Assembly: GCA_963995505.1 (NCBI GenBank)
Contig: OZ023186.1
Location: 1,488,001-1,552,000 of the forward strand
Source of the DNA: Hypericum androsaemum
Taxonomy: Eukaryota; Streptophyta; Magnoliopsida; Malpighiales; Hypericaceae
DNA: 64,000 nt
Direction: 5' to 3'
Shown here: positions 55,847 through 64,000 of the stretch, in pieces
How the letters are laid out: each line of letters opens with the position of its first letter
How positions within the stretch are numbered: position 1 is the stretch's first letter
Notes under the pieces: model-generated
Seen by the model: the letters and a program-made list of their open reading frames with translations, nothing else
What the model was told of the DNA's origin: nothing
Databases searched by the model: none
Made by a program: the position numbers and the translations under genes

Positions 55847-56468
55847 TGTTGATTGTAGGAGTTGGTGTACTTGATTAGGATCACTTCAGTCGAGGCAAGT
55901 GTTGGACACTTTCTCCGTAAGACGAGATTGCCCCGTATATTTCAGTGCGGTACGGGCTTCGGCAATCGTCCCCAAGAGGCCTATTTATAGGCTGGAGGAG
56001 GCAGGCAGGCAGCCACCCCAAAGAGACGCGTCCGCTCGGCCAACAGGCTGACTGGCTGCGCTCGTGGCCCTTCGGCGGCTTCTGGATCCTTCCAGGCGCG
56101 CCAGGCTGCGCTCGCGCCCTTTCGCGGGAGATCTCGCACTCCTTCGGCCTTCTGGAAGCCTCCTGCGCCAATGCGCCATGCGCCAATGCGACCTGCGTCC
56201 AATGCGCCATGCGCACACGCACGTGCGCGTGCGCGTGCTCGTGCTCGGACGGTGCTTCGCACCGTCCTCGCAGGCAGCTAGCGGTGGGTCAGCCTTTTGG
56301 GTAGCCAATCAAGTTGATAGGCAAGGAGGGAAATTCCTTATAAACAAGGAAATCCTCCTTGCTCTAATCAATGTGGGATTGCAACCTTTCCACTTCCCTT
56401 TTGGGCCTCCACTTTGGGCCTTACCATTTTGGGCCAAATGCATTAAAGTATGCATTCATAACCCAACA
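55847..56468 (-). repeat. 5' LTR (622 bp)
   Basis: Same ends as the 3' LTR. Relative to it, about 195 bp after GTCCCCAAGA is missing, there is a different CpG-rich middle, and an extra TTCGGCGGCTTCTGGATCC block (about 56070-56090) is present. Confidence 0.9.
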
Positions 56469-56473
56469 ATAAT

Positions 56474-56870
56474 CACATTATCACAAATCACAATAAAAAA
56501 ATAAATATTTTAAAGAGTATTTAACCTATCGGCACAAGGCGTATGCCAATTTGACAAAAGTCTAGATTCAAACACTAACAATGTGTAATGTAAAAATTTA
56601 CACTTCAAAAAATAAGAACACAAATATATAGACTAACAATCAAGGAGTGGATCGAAAAGAATCATTCCCTCACTACTGATAGCTAGATCCGTTTACAAAT
56701 GAAGGCGGTATTCGACTCCTCAAAATACAATCGAATTAAAATTCAAATATTCGGAGTCATAGCCGATTTGAACTTATTAGAATGAGTGCGAATTTTCAAG
56801 AGACAGGATCACTGTCCTTGGAGAGACGATCCTCTTCCTCTTCCTCTTCTCCTCCATTATTGTCGACGTC
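56474..56870. other. Intergenic, probable 3' flank of the zinc-finger gene
   Basis: AT-rich, with nothing recognisable. The 3' UTR of the minus-strand zinc-finger gene should lie at its right end. Confidence 0.5.
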
Positions 56871-57797
56871 CTATCTCTTCCTATTATTATGCACCACCAC
56901 CACCGCGTCGTCGTCATCTTCCTCCTCGCCCTTTCCGTTCCCCGAGAACCTCACCGGGTAGCGGAACATCTCCGTGAAGCTCGGAGAAACTAATACAGGA
57001 GGCGGAGAGTAGTCGAAGGGACAGCTACCAACCCGGCCGCGCCTGCCCTTCGTAGTCCAACCAACCGGCAAGGACCCCATCAGGTCAGCTCGGGCGATCC
57101 CCGTAGAATCATTCTCAGAGTCACTAGGGCTTGTAGAGGGCAAACAGGCACTAGAACCACTAGGGTTCTTTATCCGGACATCCAATGGACAACTAGGTTT
57201 AGGACCAGAGGCTTGTTTGGTTGGTGGTGGCTTAATCCCCTTCCAGCCACGATCACGATGGAACCTCATGTGTCCGAATAGAGAGTTCATGGAAGGGAAA
57301 TTCTTACCACACAAACAACACTCCGGCGTCCCTCCATTGCTCACCTTCACATCACCCGCCTTGATCACTCCAACCTTCTCGTTCTTCTTCTTCTTCTTCT
57401 CGACTTGGTTACCGTTGCAAGTACCGTCCTCTTCGAGCTTGTTCGCGACGTTAAGCGTATTCTTCGGAGGTTGCAACTTCAGCTCGAACTCCTTGAGGCC
57501 GTGGTGCCTCTTGTGACCTCCCCAAGCTTTCCCCGAAGAGAAGAATTTCCCACAACAGACTCGGCCGAAGCTCCTTTCTTGCAAGTTATTTGGTTCCGGT
57601 AGAGGTCGAGGAAGAGGAGGAGGAGGATGAGGAGGAGCAGAAGGAGGCATCTTGATCTTGATCTTCATCAACCTCCCTTCCGAGCCGGGGTCCGGTGAGG
57701 GCTCCTCCTCACCTCCAGGAGCTGGATCCAGCTCCGTTGGAGGGCTAACATGATTATGGTTAATGGGTTTATGCTCATCTTCATGATCATCCTCCAT
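56871..57797 (-). CDS. C2H2 zinc-finger transcription factor (ZAT-like), 308 aa, single exon
   Basis: Start chosen at MEDDHEDEHKPIN (57797). The frame is open 43 codons further up to 57926, but that stretch (KKKKKKSFLEL) looks like leader. After a Pro/Asp-rich region comes finger 1, VCCGKFFSSGKAWGGHKRHH, a variant of plant QALGGH fingers. Its first zinc Cys appears displaced (GRVCCGK instead of CxxCGK). A basic KKKKKKNEK stretch, a possible nuclear signal, follows. Finger 2, CCLCGKNFPSMNSLFGHMR then FHRDRGWKGIKPP, is canonical and typical of plant ZAT proteins. The C-terminus is Ser/acidic. Expected to be a nuclear DNA-binding regulator. No EAR motif seen. Confidence 0.88.
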   Translation of the reverse strand: MEDDHEDEHKPINHNHVSPPTELDPAPGGEEEPSPDPGSEGRLMKIKIKMPPSAPPHPPPPLPRPLPEPNNLQERSFGRVCCGKFFSSGKAWGGHKRHHGLKEFELKLQPPKNTLNVANKLEEDGTCNGNQVEKKKKKNEKVGVIKAGDVKVSNGGTPECCLCGKNFPSMNSLFGHMRFHRDRGWKGIKPPPTKQASGPKPSCPLDVRIKNPSGSSACLPSTSPSDSENDSTGIARADLMGSLPVGWTTKGRRGRVGSCPFDYSPPPVLVSPSFTEMFRYPVRFSGNGKGEEEDDDDAVVVVHNNRKR

Positions 57798-59607
57798 GGG
57801 AGCACCAAGTTTGCTTATGGAGGTCTCTATGAGTAGTGCAAAATTAAGGCTTGGTTCTAGGGTTTTGGAAGGAAAATGAGATATTGTATGTAGTTCAAGG
57901 AAGGATTTTTTTTTCTTCTTCTTCAAGATTGAGATAATAGATAAGAACTTAGAATGCCTTAATTTTAGGTGGAATTTATTAGGTCAATTCTTTTATTATA
58001 TTTCCAAAGGAACGTCAATTTTAAAGCTTTTCTGTCATTCTCGTTATTTTTTCAGTCTTCGGCTAATTTAGGACAGTACACGCATATATGGAAACGCCTG
58101 TGAATTAATATATATTGATATCTGAATATTTATTTAGTGCACGAATACAAGTTTGAGTCGGACCATTAACAGGGGATAATCTCTAACTAGTTTATCAATA
58201 TGCTTGGTTGTTAAACTGTATTATCACACTACATGTTAATCTCTTTAAGAGTATAATTGATCCTAATTTTCTTTGGCCATATCCTTCCTACGATGATGTT
58301 GCTTCTTGATTTCTCTCCAAATGACTGAGAGTAATCTTGTCATTTAAGAAAAATGGAATTGTGGTTTGATTCAAGTAATTAATAACATCTTACGATATTC
58401 CACCAATTTGGTGACGGGCTGACCATATTCCCCCCAAATTATTGAGTCAGATCCTAAACTATTGGACTACCAAAGAAAGAGTCCTAAGTCCTAACATGTA
58501 AAGCCAATTTAATTGCATTTAATACAATCACGTAAATAGCCAAACCCAATAAGGTGGAAAGAGGGTTTTCTGCTATAATTAAGATTTTCACTTCCAAGTT
58601 GCCAAATTACATCTTGAAAAAAATTGTCATCTCCAAGAAATTGGGAGGTGGTGGACCGAATAATATAAATTCGAGATGGATAGAATTATTTATAGGTGGT
58701 AAATTTTTTAATTAATTTGTTTGGAAGTTGAAATCTCTTAGTTAAATTATAACAATTCTTCTAATTTATTAGGTTTTTTTTTCTGTTATTGAAAGCCCAA
58801 ATATGATTACCTGACTCATTTTGAGTTGCAACACGTCTCTATAATTTATTCGGTAAAGAGATTTAACAAACTAAAATTCTGACTTAAAAAAGTAAATAAT
58901 CAACTGCAACATAAAATAGGTTAAACTATAAATTTTTATTTTTCTATAATTTTGTTGTATATCCGAAGGATAGAGTTTAATCTTTATCTTTTTAGTTAAC
59001 AGGAGAAATAATAACTTCTCAAAAAAAAGGAGAAATAATAGAACAGAGAAAAGACGTCACATTAGATCTGTCCCAACGTTTATACAAGTACTAGACACTT
59101 TTGCATTTGATAGGTGGTTGTTGGGTAAAAACTCTCCACGCAACTATTAAGTCAATGTTAGGTACATTTTCCAACTCAAAACCCGCTCTGAGCATGGGAT
59201 CAACCCGCTAGTCTAGTCTAAAGTATGAGAAAATTTGACATTAAGGACAATTGTTAGAAATGTAGAATGAAGGTCTGCAGATTCCCTTCCTTCTTCTTGC
59301 TCCAATCAGTTCAATACTTCCAATAACAGTGTATCAGAAAAACACGAAATAGAAGTACGAAGTACATCACCTATTGACTACAAATCTACTGTATCAATCC
59401 TATTATATGACTACAAGGGAATGTTCCGTGTCAGGACGGCGATCAAACAGTGACATTCATAGCTCGGAATGCTGCAGAACGATCGATCTCGGTGAATTCA
59501 TGCGACGAAGGTTGAAAAGACGATTGGTATATGTGTCAATGAAGCATCACTTGTGATGTGCATTGTGCATTGGCTCCATTTCTACTTGCAGCACTTGTGT
59601 TATTGCC
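57798..59607. other. Upstream of the zinc-finger gene and downstream of MYB
   Basis: Very AT-rich, with no gene seen. From 58969 it belongs to the tandem repeat shared with 63177 onward. 59250-59600 probably holds the MYB 3' UTR, which is well conserved between the two copies. Confidence 0.5.
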
Positions 59608-59838
59608 TCACTTTCTCCATTTCTCGGGGTCCGACTGCCAGGGGCCAGGTAAAACATTAGGCCCAGAGAAGTCCATCTGCTCAGAAGTACCTTTCTCCTC
59701 AGGTTGTTGGGTTGAAGCCTGGTCGACTGCTTCATGCTGCAAGTCGGATCCTACATGGAGAGGAAGTAGAATTAGAAATATGGTAGAATCACCAGAAGTG
59801 ATCATGTGAAGAGGAAAAGAAAGACGAGATAGCACCAA
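58969..59838. repeat. Tandem segmental repeat, copy 1 (MYB last exon and 3' flank)
   Basis: Matches 63177-64000 at high identity from GATAGAGTTTAA onward through the MYB last exon into its last intron. Small indels are visible: ACTTCTCAAAAAAAAGG only here, and a shortened GCCTGCTAGTCTAGTCTAG version there. Confidence 0.9.
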
Positions 59839-61461
59839 CCTGGGTCATAAGATGATGATCTTCCGCTGAATGGAGGAGTACTTTCACTGAACAACGAAGA
59901 AGCTGATGGACCTAAAGGCGTGTTTGGGTCGGCCTGGAGGGGGGAAATAAACGATCTATCAGCTGCATCAGTGTGTGAAATGGATGCTTCTGGATCTTGC
60001 TGAACAAAAGATATCTGCAAAGATTTGTCAGAATTTGGTTCACAGAGCAATGAATCCAACAGTCCACTGTTTATAGGCCAATCTGACTGTATCTGCTCTA
60101 CTGGAGGAAACTGAAACAAAGTATCAAGAGACTCAAACGAGGGCAGCGGGAAAGAGGGCATACACCAGCTATCCGGTCGAGTTTCTGAATATTGGAGTGA
60201 AGAGAGCTCTGAAGAAGAAGTATTGTCATTTAGCAACACATGCCCACCCTGTAGAACACCCGTTTCGGGGTGATCATAGGTGCTACTCAGATCTGAGTCA
60301 TATTGGTTACATAGGCCAATCGGTTCTAGAATCCTCTCCCAATCATAATCTGTCAATTGACCGAATTCTATGGGACCACTGCTAACACTTCCGTCCAGAC
60401 CAGCAGACATGTTCTCTGATTCTCTAAGGCGTTTGTTTGGACGTAATGTTGGGAATGCAAAGTCACGAGTATTTGGAGAGCTTATGCCCTGTTTCACCAT
60501 ACTGCTAGCAGGCATATCATATTGGGATGGTGAGAAAGACGAAGCAAGTCGATCGAGATCAAGATTTCTGAACTCCAGAGGCTGCAATGTTGCCATGTTT
60601 TGACATCGTTGGCTTCCACTCATCACTTGGCTATCCAAAACAGTAGGATAGAGTGGCATATTTCTACTTTTCAATCGCCTTATTCTTGCATTCCAGTAAT
60701 TCCTAATCTCTTCGTTAGTACGTCCAGGCAACTGCAAAAGAAAATGACAGATCGGTGACGATGGCAGCAGTATCCAAGAGATTCACAACAAAGATCAAGT
60801 GAACCGGCAGAAAGCAAAGCATACAAAACCTGGTATGATCACTCTTTACTCATCCTAAAATCACGCAGGTCCCTAATATTTTAAAACCATACAGAGAAAT
60901 ATACGCACAGATAATAAGTGAAAACGTCAATATAATGGACACATCTCTTCAACAATTTTGAGCAGTTTCACTAGAAAGTAACAAGAAGAAAGTATTTAAC
61001 ACCTTACGTCTCTTGACAACCGATAGCCAGGCCGGAGCGATGTCATGATTACATAGATAGCACCTAAGTTGAAAGCATGACGTAAAGAGTTGCGGAAATA
61101 GGAAAAAGCAACAGACCTGTTCAGCAATTTTGGCCCATTTGTTTCCCATCTGAGCATGAAGCTCAGCAATGCGCTGCACCTCGTTTGGAGTGAATGGAGA
61201 CTTCTTTAAGTCTGGTCTTAGGTGATTGTGCCACCGCAGACGACAACTTTTATTGCATCGAGAGAGGCCAGAGCGCTCATGAACTAACTGCCACTTTCCC
61301 TCCCCATACTTTTGAACATGCTCCCGCAGAATGGTGTCTTCCTCAGCACTCCATGGGCCTTGCTTGAAGGGCCCATTTTTCCCCAAGATCCCCGCACCAA
61401 CAGCTTCATCTGGATTTCTCCGTTTGTTGGACCTCTTACCATCGTCGTTCTGGTCAGTCAT
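59608..61461 (-). CDS. GAMYB-like R2R3-MYB transcription factor, 459 aa
   Basis: Exons 61461-61117, 60731-59840 and 59750-59608 join to 459 codons plus stop. R2 (about 33-84) has FKQGPWSAEEDTILREHV, GEGKWQLV and SRCNKSCRLRW. R3 (about 85-137) has FTPNEVQRIAELHAQMGNKWAK and LPGRTNEEIRNYWNARIRR, followed by MPLYP. The R2R3 layout, MGNKWA and the PLYP tail fit the GAMYB group, gibberellin/anther regulators controlled by miR159. A miR159-like site lies in exon 2. R3 has NEEIRN where the group usually has DNEIKN. The start at MTDQNDDGKR is preferred over an upstream in-frame Met. A second copy begins beyond the right edge. Confidence 0.93.
60191..60211 (-). promoter_or_regulatory. Putative miR159 target site in MYB exon 2
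   Basis: The mRNA reads AGAGCTCTCTTCACTCCAAT (minus strand), encoding SSLQ of ELSSLQYSE. That is the position where GAMYB mRNAs carry the miR159 site, and it matches the usual site at about 17 of 21 positions. Confidence 0.75.
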
Positions 61462-63176
61462 CTCGAACCAGACTATGCCCAAGCAGAAGAGAAATCCAAC
61501 CCATATCAAAGCTTTTTCCTATCTACAGAACCCCACCTCAAAAGCAAGCAATCCACTTAACTTGGAAACAACAAAGTCTCATTACACAAAACAAGGAACC
61601 TCTTCCAAATAAATGCATCTACCAATACTGACACATATAGCACGAGGCCTTGCTAATAAACTTGTCCCAATGTATAGCTAGCTTGTGTTCATCTTTTCTT
61701 TTTCTTTTTCTTTTTCCGCATTGGACGTACCAGCAACCAAACGCTAGGGCATGTAAAGGTGCAATCCAGTAGCTAAACCTATTGAAGCTCTAGTAGCAGG
61801 AGGCAAGTAAAAACAAGAAATAGAGAAGCAAAAAACCCTGGAAAACAACAAAGGTGCAGGATTTGGACAAAGGGGAAGGAGTCCCTTTAATGAATATGAC
61901 GAGAATTTCCAAAAACACAGAGCCGAACAAGTGAATTTGATCAGTGAAGAGCTTAAAACAAACAAGGAAGCTGAGAGTGAGTACTAAAAGAATAAGGGAC
62001 ATAATACCCATCAAGAATTCCAAAAATGGAGGCGACCCAGATGAGTGAAAGGGAAAAAGCTCCAATCTTGAACAAAAAAATTGAATCTTTAAGGAAACCC
62101 AGTTTACAGAACGGGAAATGGGAACGACCTGCAAGAGCTGGGCTTGCTTGCTTGTTGGGAGAAGAGACGGAATGAAGAAATTTTACAAATTACGAGCCCC
62201 AATTCTCATCTATCTCACTCTCCGTCTCTCTAATTTTTTGATGGCAAAAATGTAGACTCTTCTATGACTTCTTGGTTTCTTTTCTTTTCTTCTCTGTTTT
62301 ATTTTGTTGGGTTTTGGAAATCTGTGTTTTGTTTGGTTATTTATTGGATTGCGCCAAAATTTGAACCCAATTTCTATATATATAAAGAGAGAGCCAAAAA
62401 ACGGCCACTACAGAAGCAGAGGCCCAAATCTGTGGGGACCCAAGTGAGGTAGATAAAAGCTGAAATGAAAGATGAAACATCAGCTTGCTTGGCCCGAATG
62501 CTGGAGCTGAGATGCTCATTAGCATGGAAATTTCCGCTCTTTTCTAGTAAACAAGTAGATGAAGCTCTCTCTAGTAATTGCATTGTCTGCCATTGGAAAT
62601 TGCATGGGAAATGGTTGAACGCTGTCAAACGTTGCCTTCCGCGGAGCAAGAACGACATGTTGTCATCTGAAAACACCGATCATTTTATTATCTCTCGCAG
62701 CATCTTCAGATACGACAGACATTTGGTTTTCTAACACAGGAATCAATCAGTTTAGAGTGGATGTGCGGGCATTGTTCCTTGTTTTTTGATCATTTTTGGA
62801 CTCATTGTATCAGATGAGAGACTCTTTAAACTGTTGAACATGAGTACCGATGAGGTAGGTAACGGGTATGCTGGCGGTTTTAACCAACGACAGAAGCAAC
62901 ACTGGTTGCCTGCATCTTTTTGGAATCTCTCATTTGTCTTATGATCGATCAGGTTGATAAAACTTTTCGAGGAATCGAAAGTTCGATCCTTGACTGAAGT
63001 TGGTCTCTCAGGTTCTTTAGTCCAAGTCATTTGCTGCATGTTCTCTTGCTCGTCATCTGATATGGACAAGACTGGAAAATGCAGCAAAACTCTTTCAAGC
63101 TAAACTATAACAATTCAATTGCAGACTAAAATTTTAACTAAGAGATCTCAAACTGAAAGAGTTTAGCTTGAAAGAG
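61462..63176. other. MYB upstream region; spacer before the tandem repeat
   Basis: On the minus strand CTTTATATATATAG (about 62374-62387) is a possible MYB TATA box, which would imply a long, perhaps spliced, 5' UTR (TC-rich near 62130-62230). A minus-strand frame at 62752-63087 (111 codons, with ISDDEQENMQQM and TSVKDRTFDSSKSFINLID) looks protein-like but I do not recognise it. It could be an exon of an unidentified gene. Confidence 0.4.
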
Positions 63177-64000
63177 ATAGAGTTTAACCTTTATCTTTTT
63201 AATTAACAGGAGAAATAATAGAACAGAGAGAAGACGTTCCATTAGATCTGTCCCGACGTTTATACAAGTACTAGACGCTTTTGCATTTGATAGGTTGTTG
63301 TCGGGTAAAACTCTCCACGCGACTATTAAGTCAATGATATGTACATTTTCCAACTCAAAACCCGCTCTGAGCCTGCTAGTCTAGTCTAGTCTAGAGGATG
63401 AGAAAATTTGACGTTAAGGACAATTGTTAGAAATGTAGAATGAAGGTCTGCAGATTCCCTTCCTTCTTCTTGCTCCAATCAGTTCAATACTTCCAATAAC
63501 AATGCATCAGAAAAACATGAAATAGAAGTACGAAGTACATCACCTTTTGACTACAAGTCTACTGCATCAATCCTATTATATGAATACAAGGGAATGTTCC
63601 GTGTCAGGAAGGCGATCAAACAGTGACGTTCATAGCTCGGAATGCTGCAGAACGTTCGATCTTGGTAAATTCATGCGACGAAGGTTGAAAAGGCGATCGG
63701 TATATGTGGCGATGAAGCAGCACTTGTAATGTGCATTGTGCATTGGCTCCATTTCTACTTGCAGCACTTGTGTTATTGCCTCACTTTCTCCATTTCTCGG
63801 GGTCCGACCGCCAGGGGCCAGGTAAAACATTACGCCCGGAGAAGTCCATCTGCTCAGAAGTACCTTTCTCCTCAGGTTGTTGGGTTGAAGCCTGGTCGAC
63901 TGCTTCATGGTGCAAGTCGGATCCTACATGAAGAGGAAGTAGAATTAGAAATATGGTAGAATCACCAGAAGTGATCATGTGAAGAGGAAAAGAACAAGAT
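63177..64000. repeat. Tandem segmental repeat, copy 2, cut by the window edge
   Basis: Near-identical to 58969-59838. It ends at 64000 within the last MYB intron, so the rest of the second gene lies to the right. Confidence 0.9.
63781..63923 (-). CDS. Last exon of a second GAMYB-like gene (partial)
   Basis: A 143-bp exon identical in length and phase to 59608-59750. It encodes SDLHHEAVDQASTQQPEEK and ends DPEKWRK, differing at a few residues (QH to HH, GPN to GRN, WQS to WRS). The acceptor TAG lies at 63924-63926. The frame is intact and substitutions are few, which suggests a recent tandem duplicate, but only this exon is visible. Confidence 0.85.

Larger units (their letters stand above)
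50473..56468 (-). mobile_element. Ty1/copia LTR retrotransposon (5,996 bp), nearly intact, TSD ATAAT
   Basis: A perfect 5-bp duplication ATAAT at 50468-50472 and 56469-56473. On the minus strand: 5' LTR 56468-55847, gag-protease frame 55818-54304, integrase-RT frame 54303-53041, RT-RNase H frame 53040-51934, polypurine tract GTGGGGGAT next to the 3' LTR 51390-50473. The whole gag-pol is one frame broken only by two TGA codons. The LTRs differ in length (622 and 918 bp), and no canonical primer-binding site follows the 5' LTR. The youngest-looking element in the window. Confidence 0.95.

Noticed and set aside
57798..57926. Zinc-finger protein start at the upstream Met (57926)
   Set aside because: The extra 43 codons begin KKKKKKSFLEL and look like leader. 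MEDDHEDE at 57797 is a more typical start, though transcripts would be needed to settle it.

Overview
The window is nuclear DNA of a flowering plant, almost certainly a eudicot. It has spliced housekeeping genes with short GT-AG introns, plastid-targeted proteins encoded in the nucleus, a GAMYB-type gene with a miR159-like site, and AT-rich intergenic DNA crowded with Ty1/copia retrotransposons, an L1-type LINE and small TIR transposons. I cannot fix the species.

Layout. 1-7102: an internally deleted LINE (minus strand), then exon 1 of a steroleosin/11-beta-HSD-like gene split by a decayed copia element. 7103-10090: intergenic, with two small 9-bp-TSD TIR elements. 10091-15153: a beta-tubulin gene (+) tail to tail with an NC2-alpha/DRAP1-like histone-fold corepressor gene (-). 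15154-24690: a transposon-filled interval (small TIR element, 6-kb copia element flanked by 77-bp direct repeats, 1.2-kb TIR element with a TCG-rich minisatellite). 24692-29341: a decayed UBA-domain gene copy that runs into a new minisatellite, then into an antisense glycosyltransferase fragment, then a rearranged steroleosin pseudogene. 29341-32875: remains of two more copia elements. 32876-38648: a second copy of the NC2-alpha 5' end plus an intact UBA-domain gene. 39536-42528: ispE (CMK, plastid isoprenoid pathway, -). 43565-46772: plastid Trp/Tyr-permease-like transporter (+). 47865-49425: eEF1B-beta (+). 50473-56468: a nearly complete copia element with an intact 5-bp TSD. 56871-57797: C2H2 zinc-finger gene (-). 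59608-61461: GAMYB-like R2R3-MYB (-). 63177-64000: the start of a tandem repeat carrying the last exon of a second MYB copy.

The main point of interest is evolutionary. NC2-alpha 5' end, spacer and UBA gene are present twice in the same order and orientation. At the first locus NC2-alpha is intact and the UBA gene is dead. At the second the UBA gene is intact and NC2-alpha is reduced to a frameshifted first exon. Because the copies differ in their transposons, each serves as an empty-site control for the other. Several non-autonomous TIR elements carry their own internal tandem-repeat arrays. No operon-like system or defence locus was seen; the genes are independent units of cytoskeleton, transcription, translation, ubiquitin-related and plastid metabolism.
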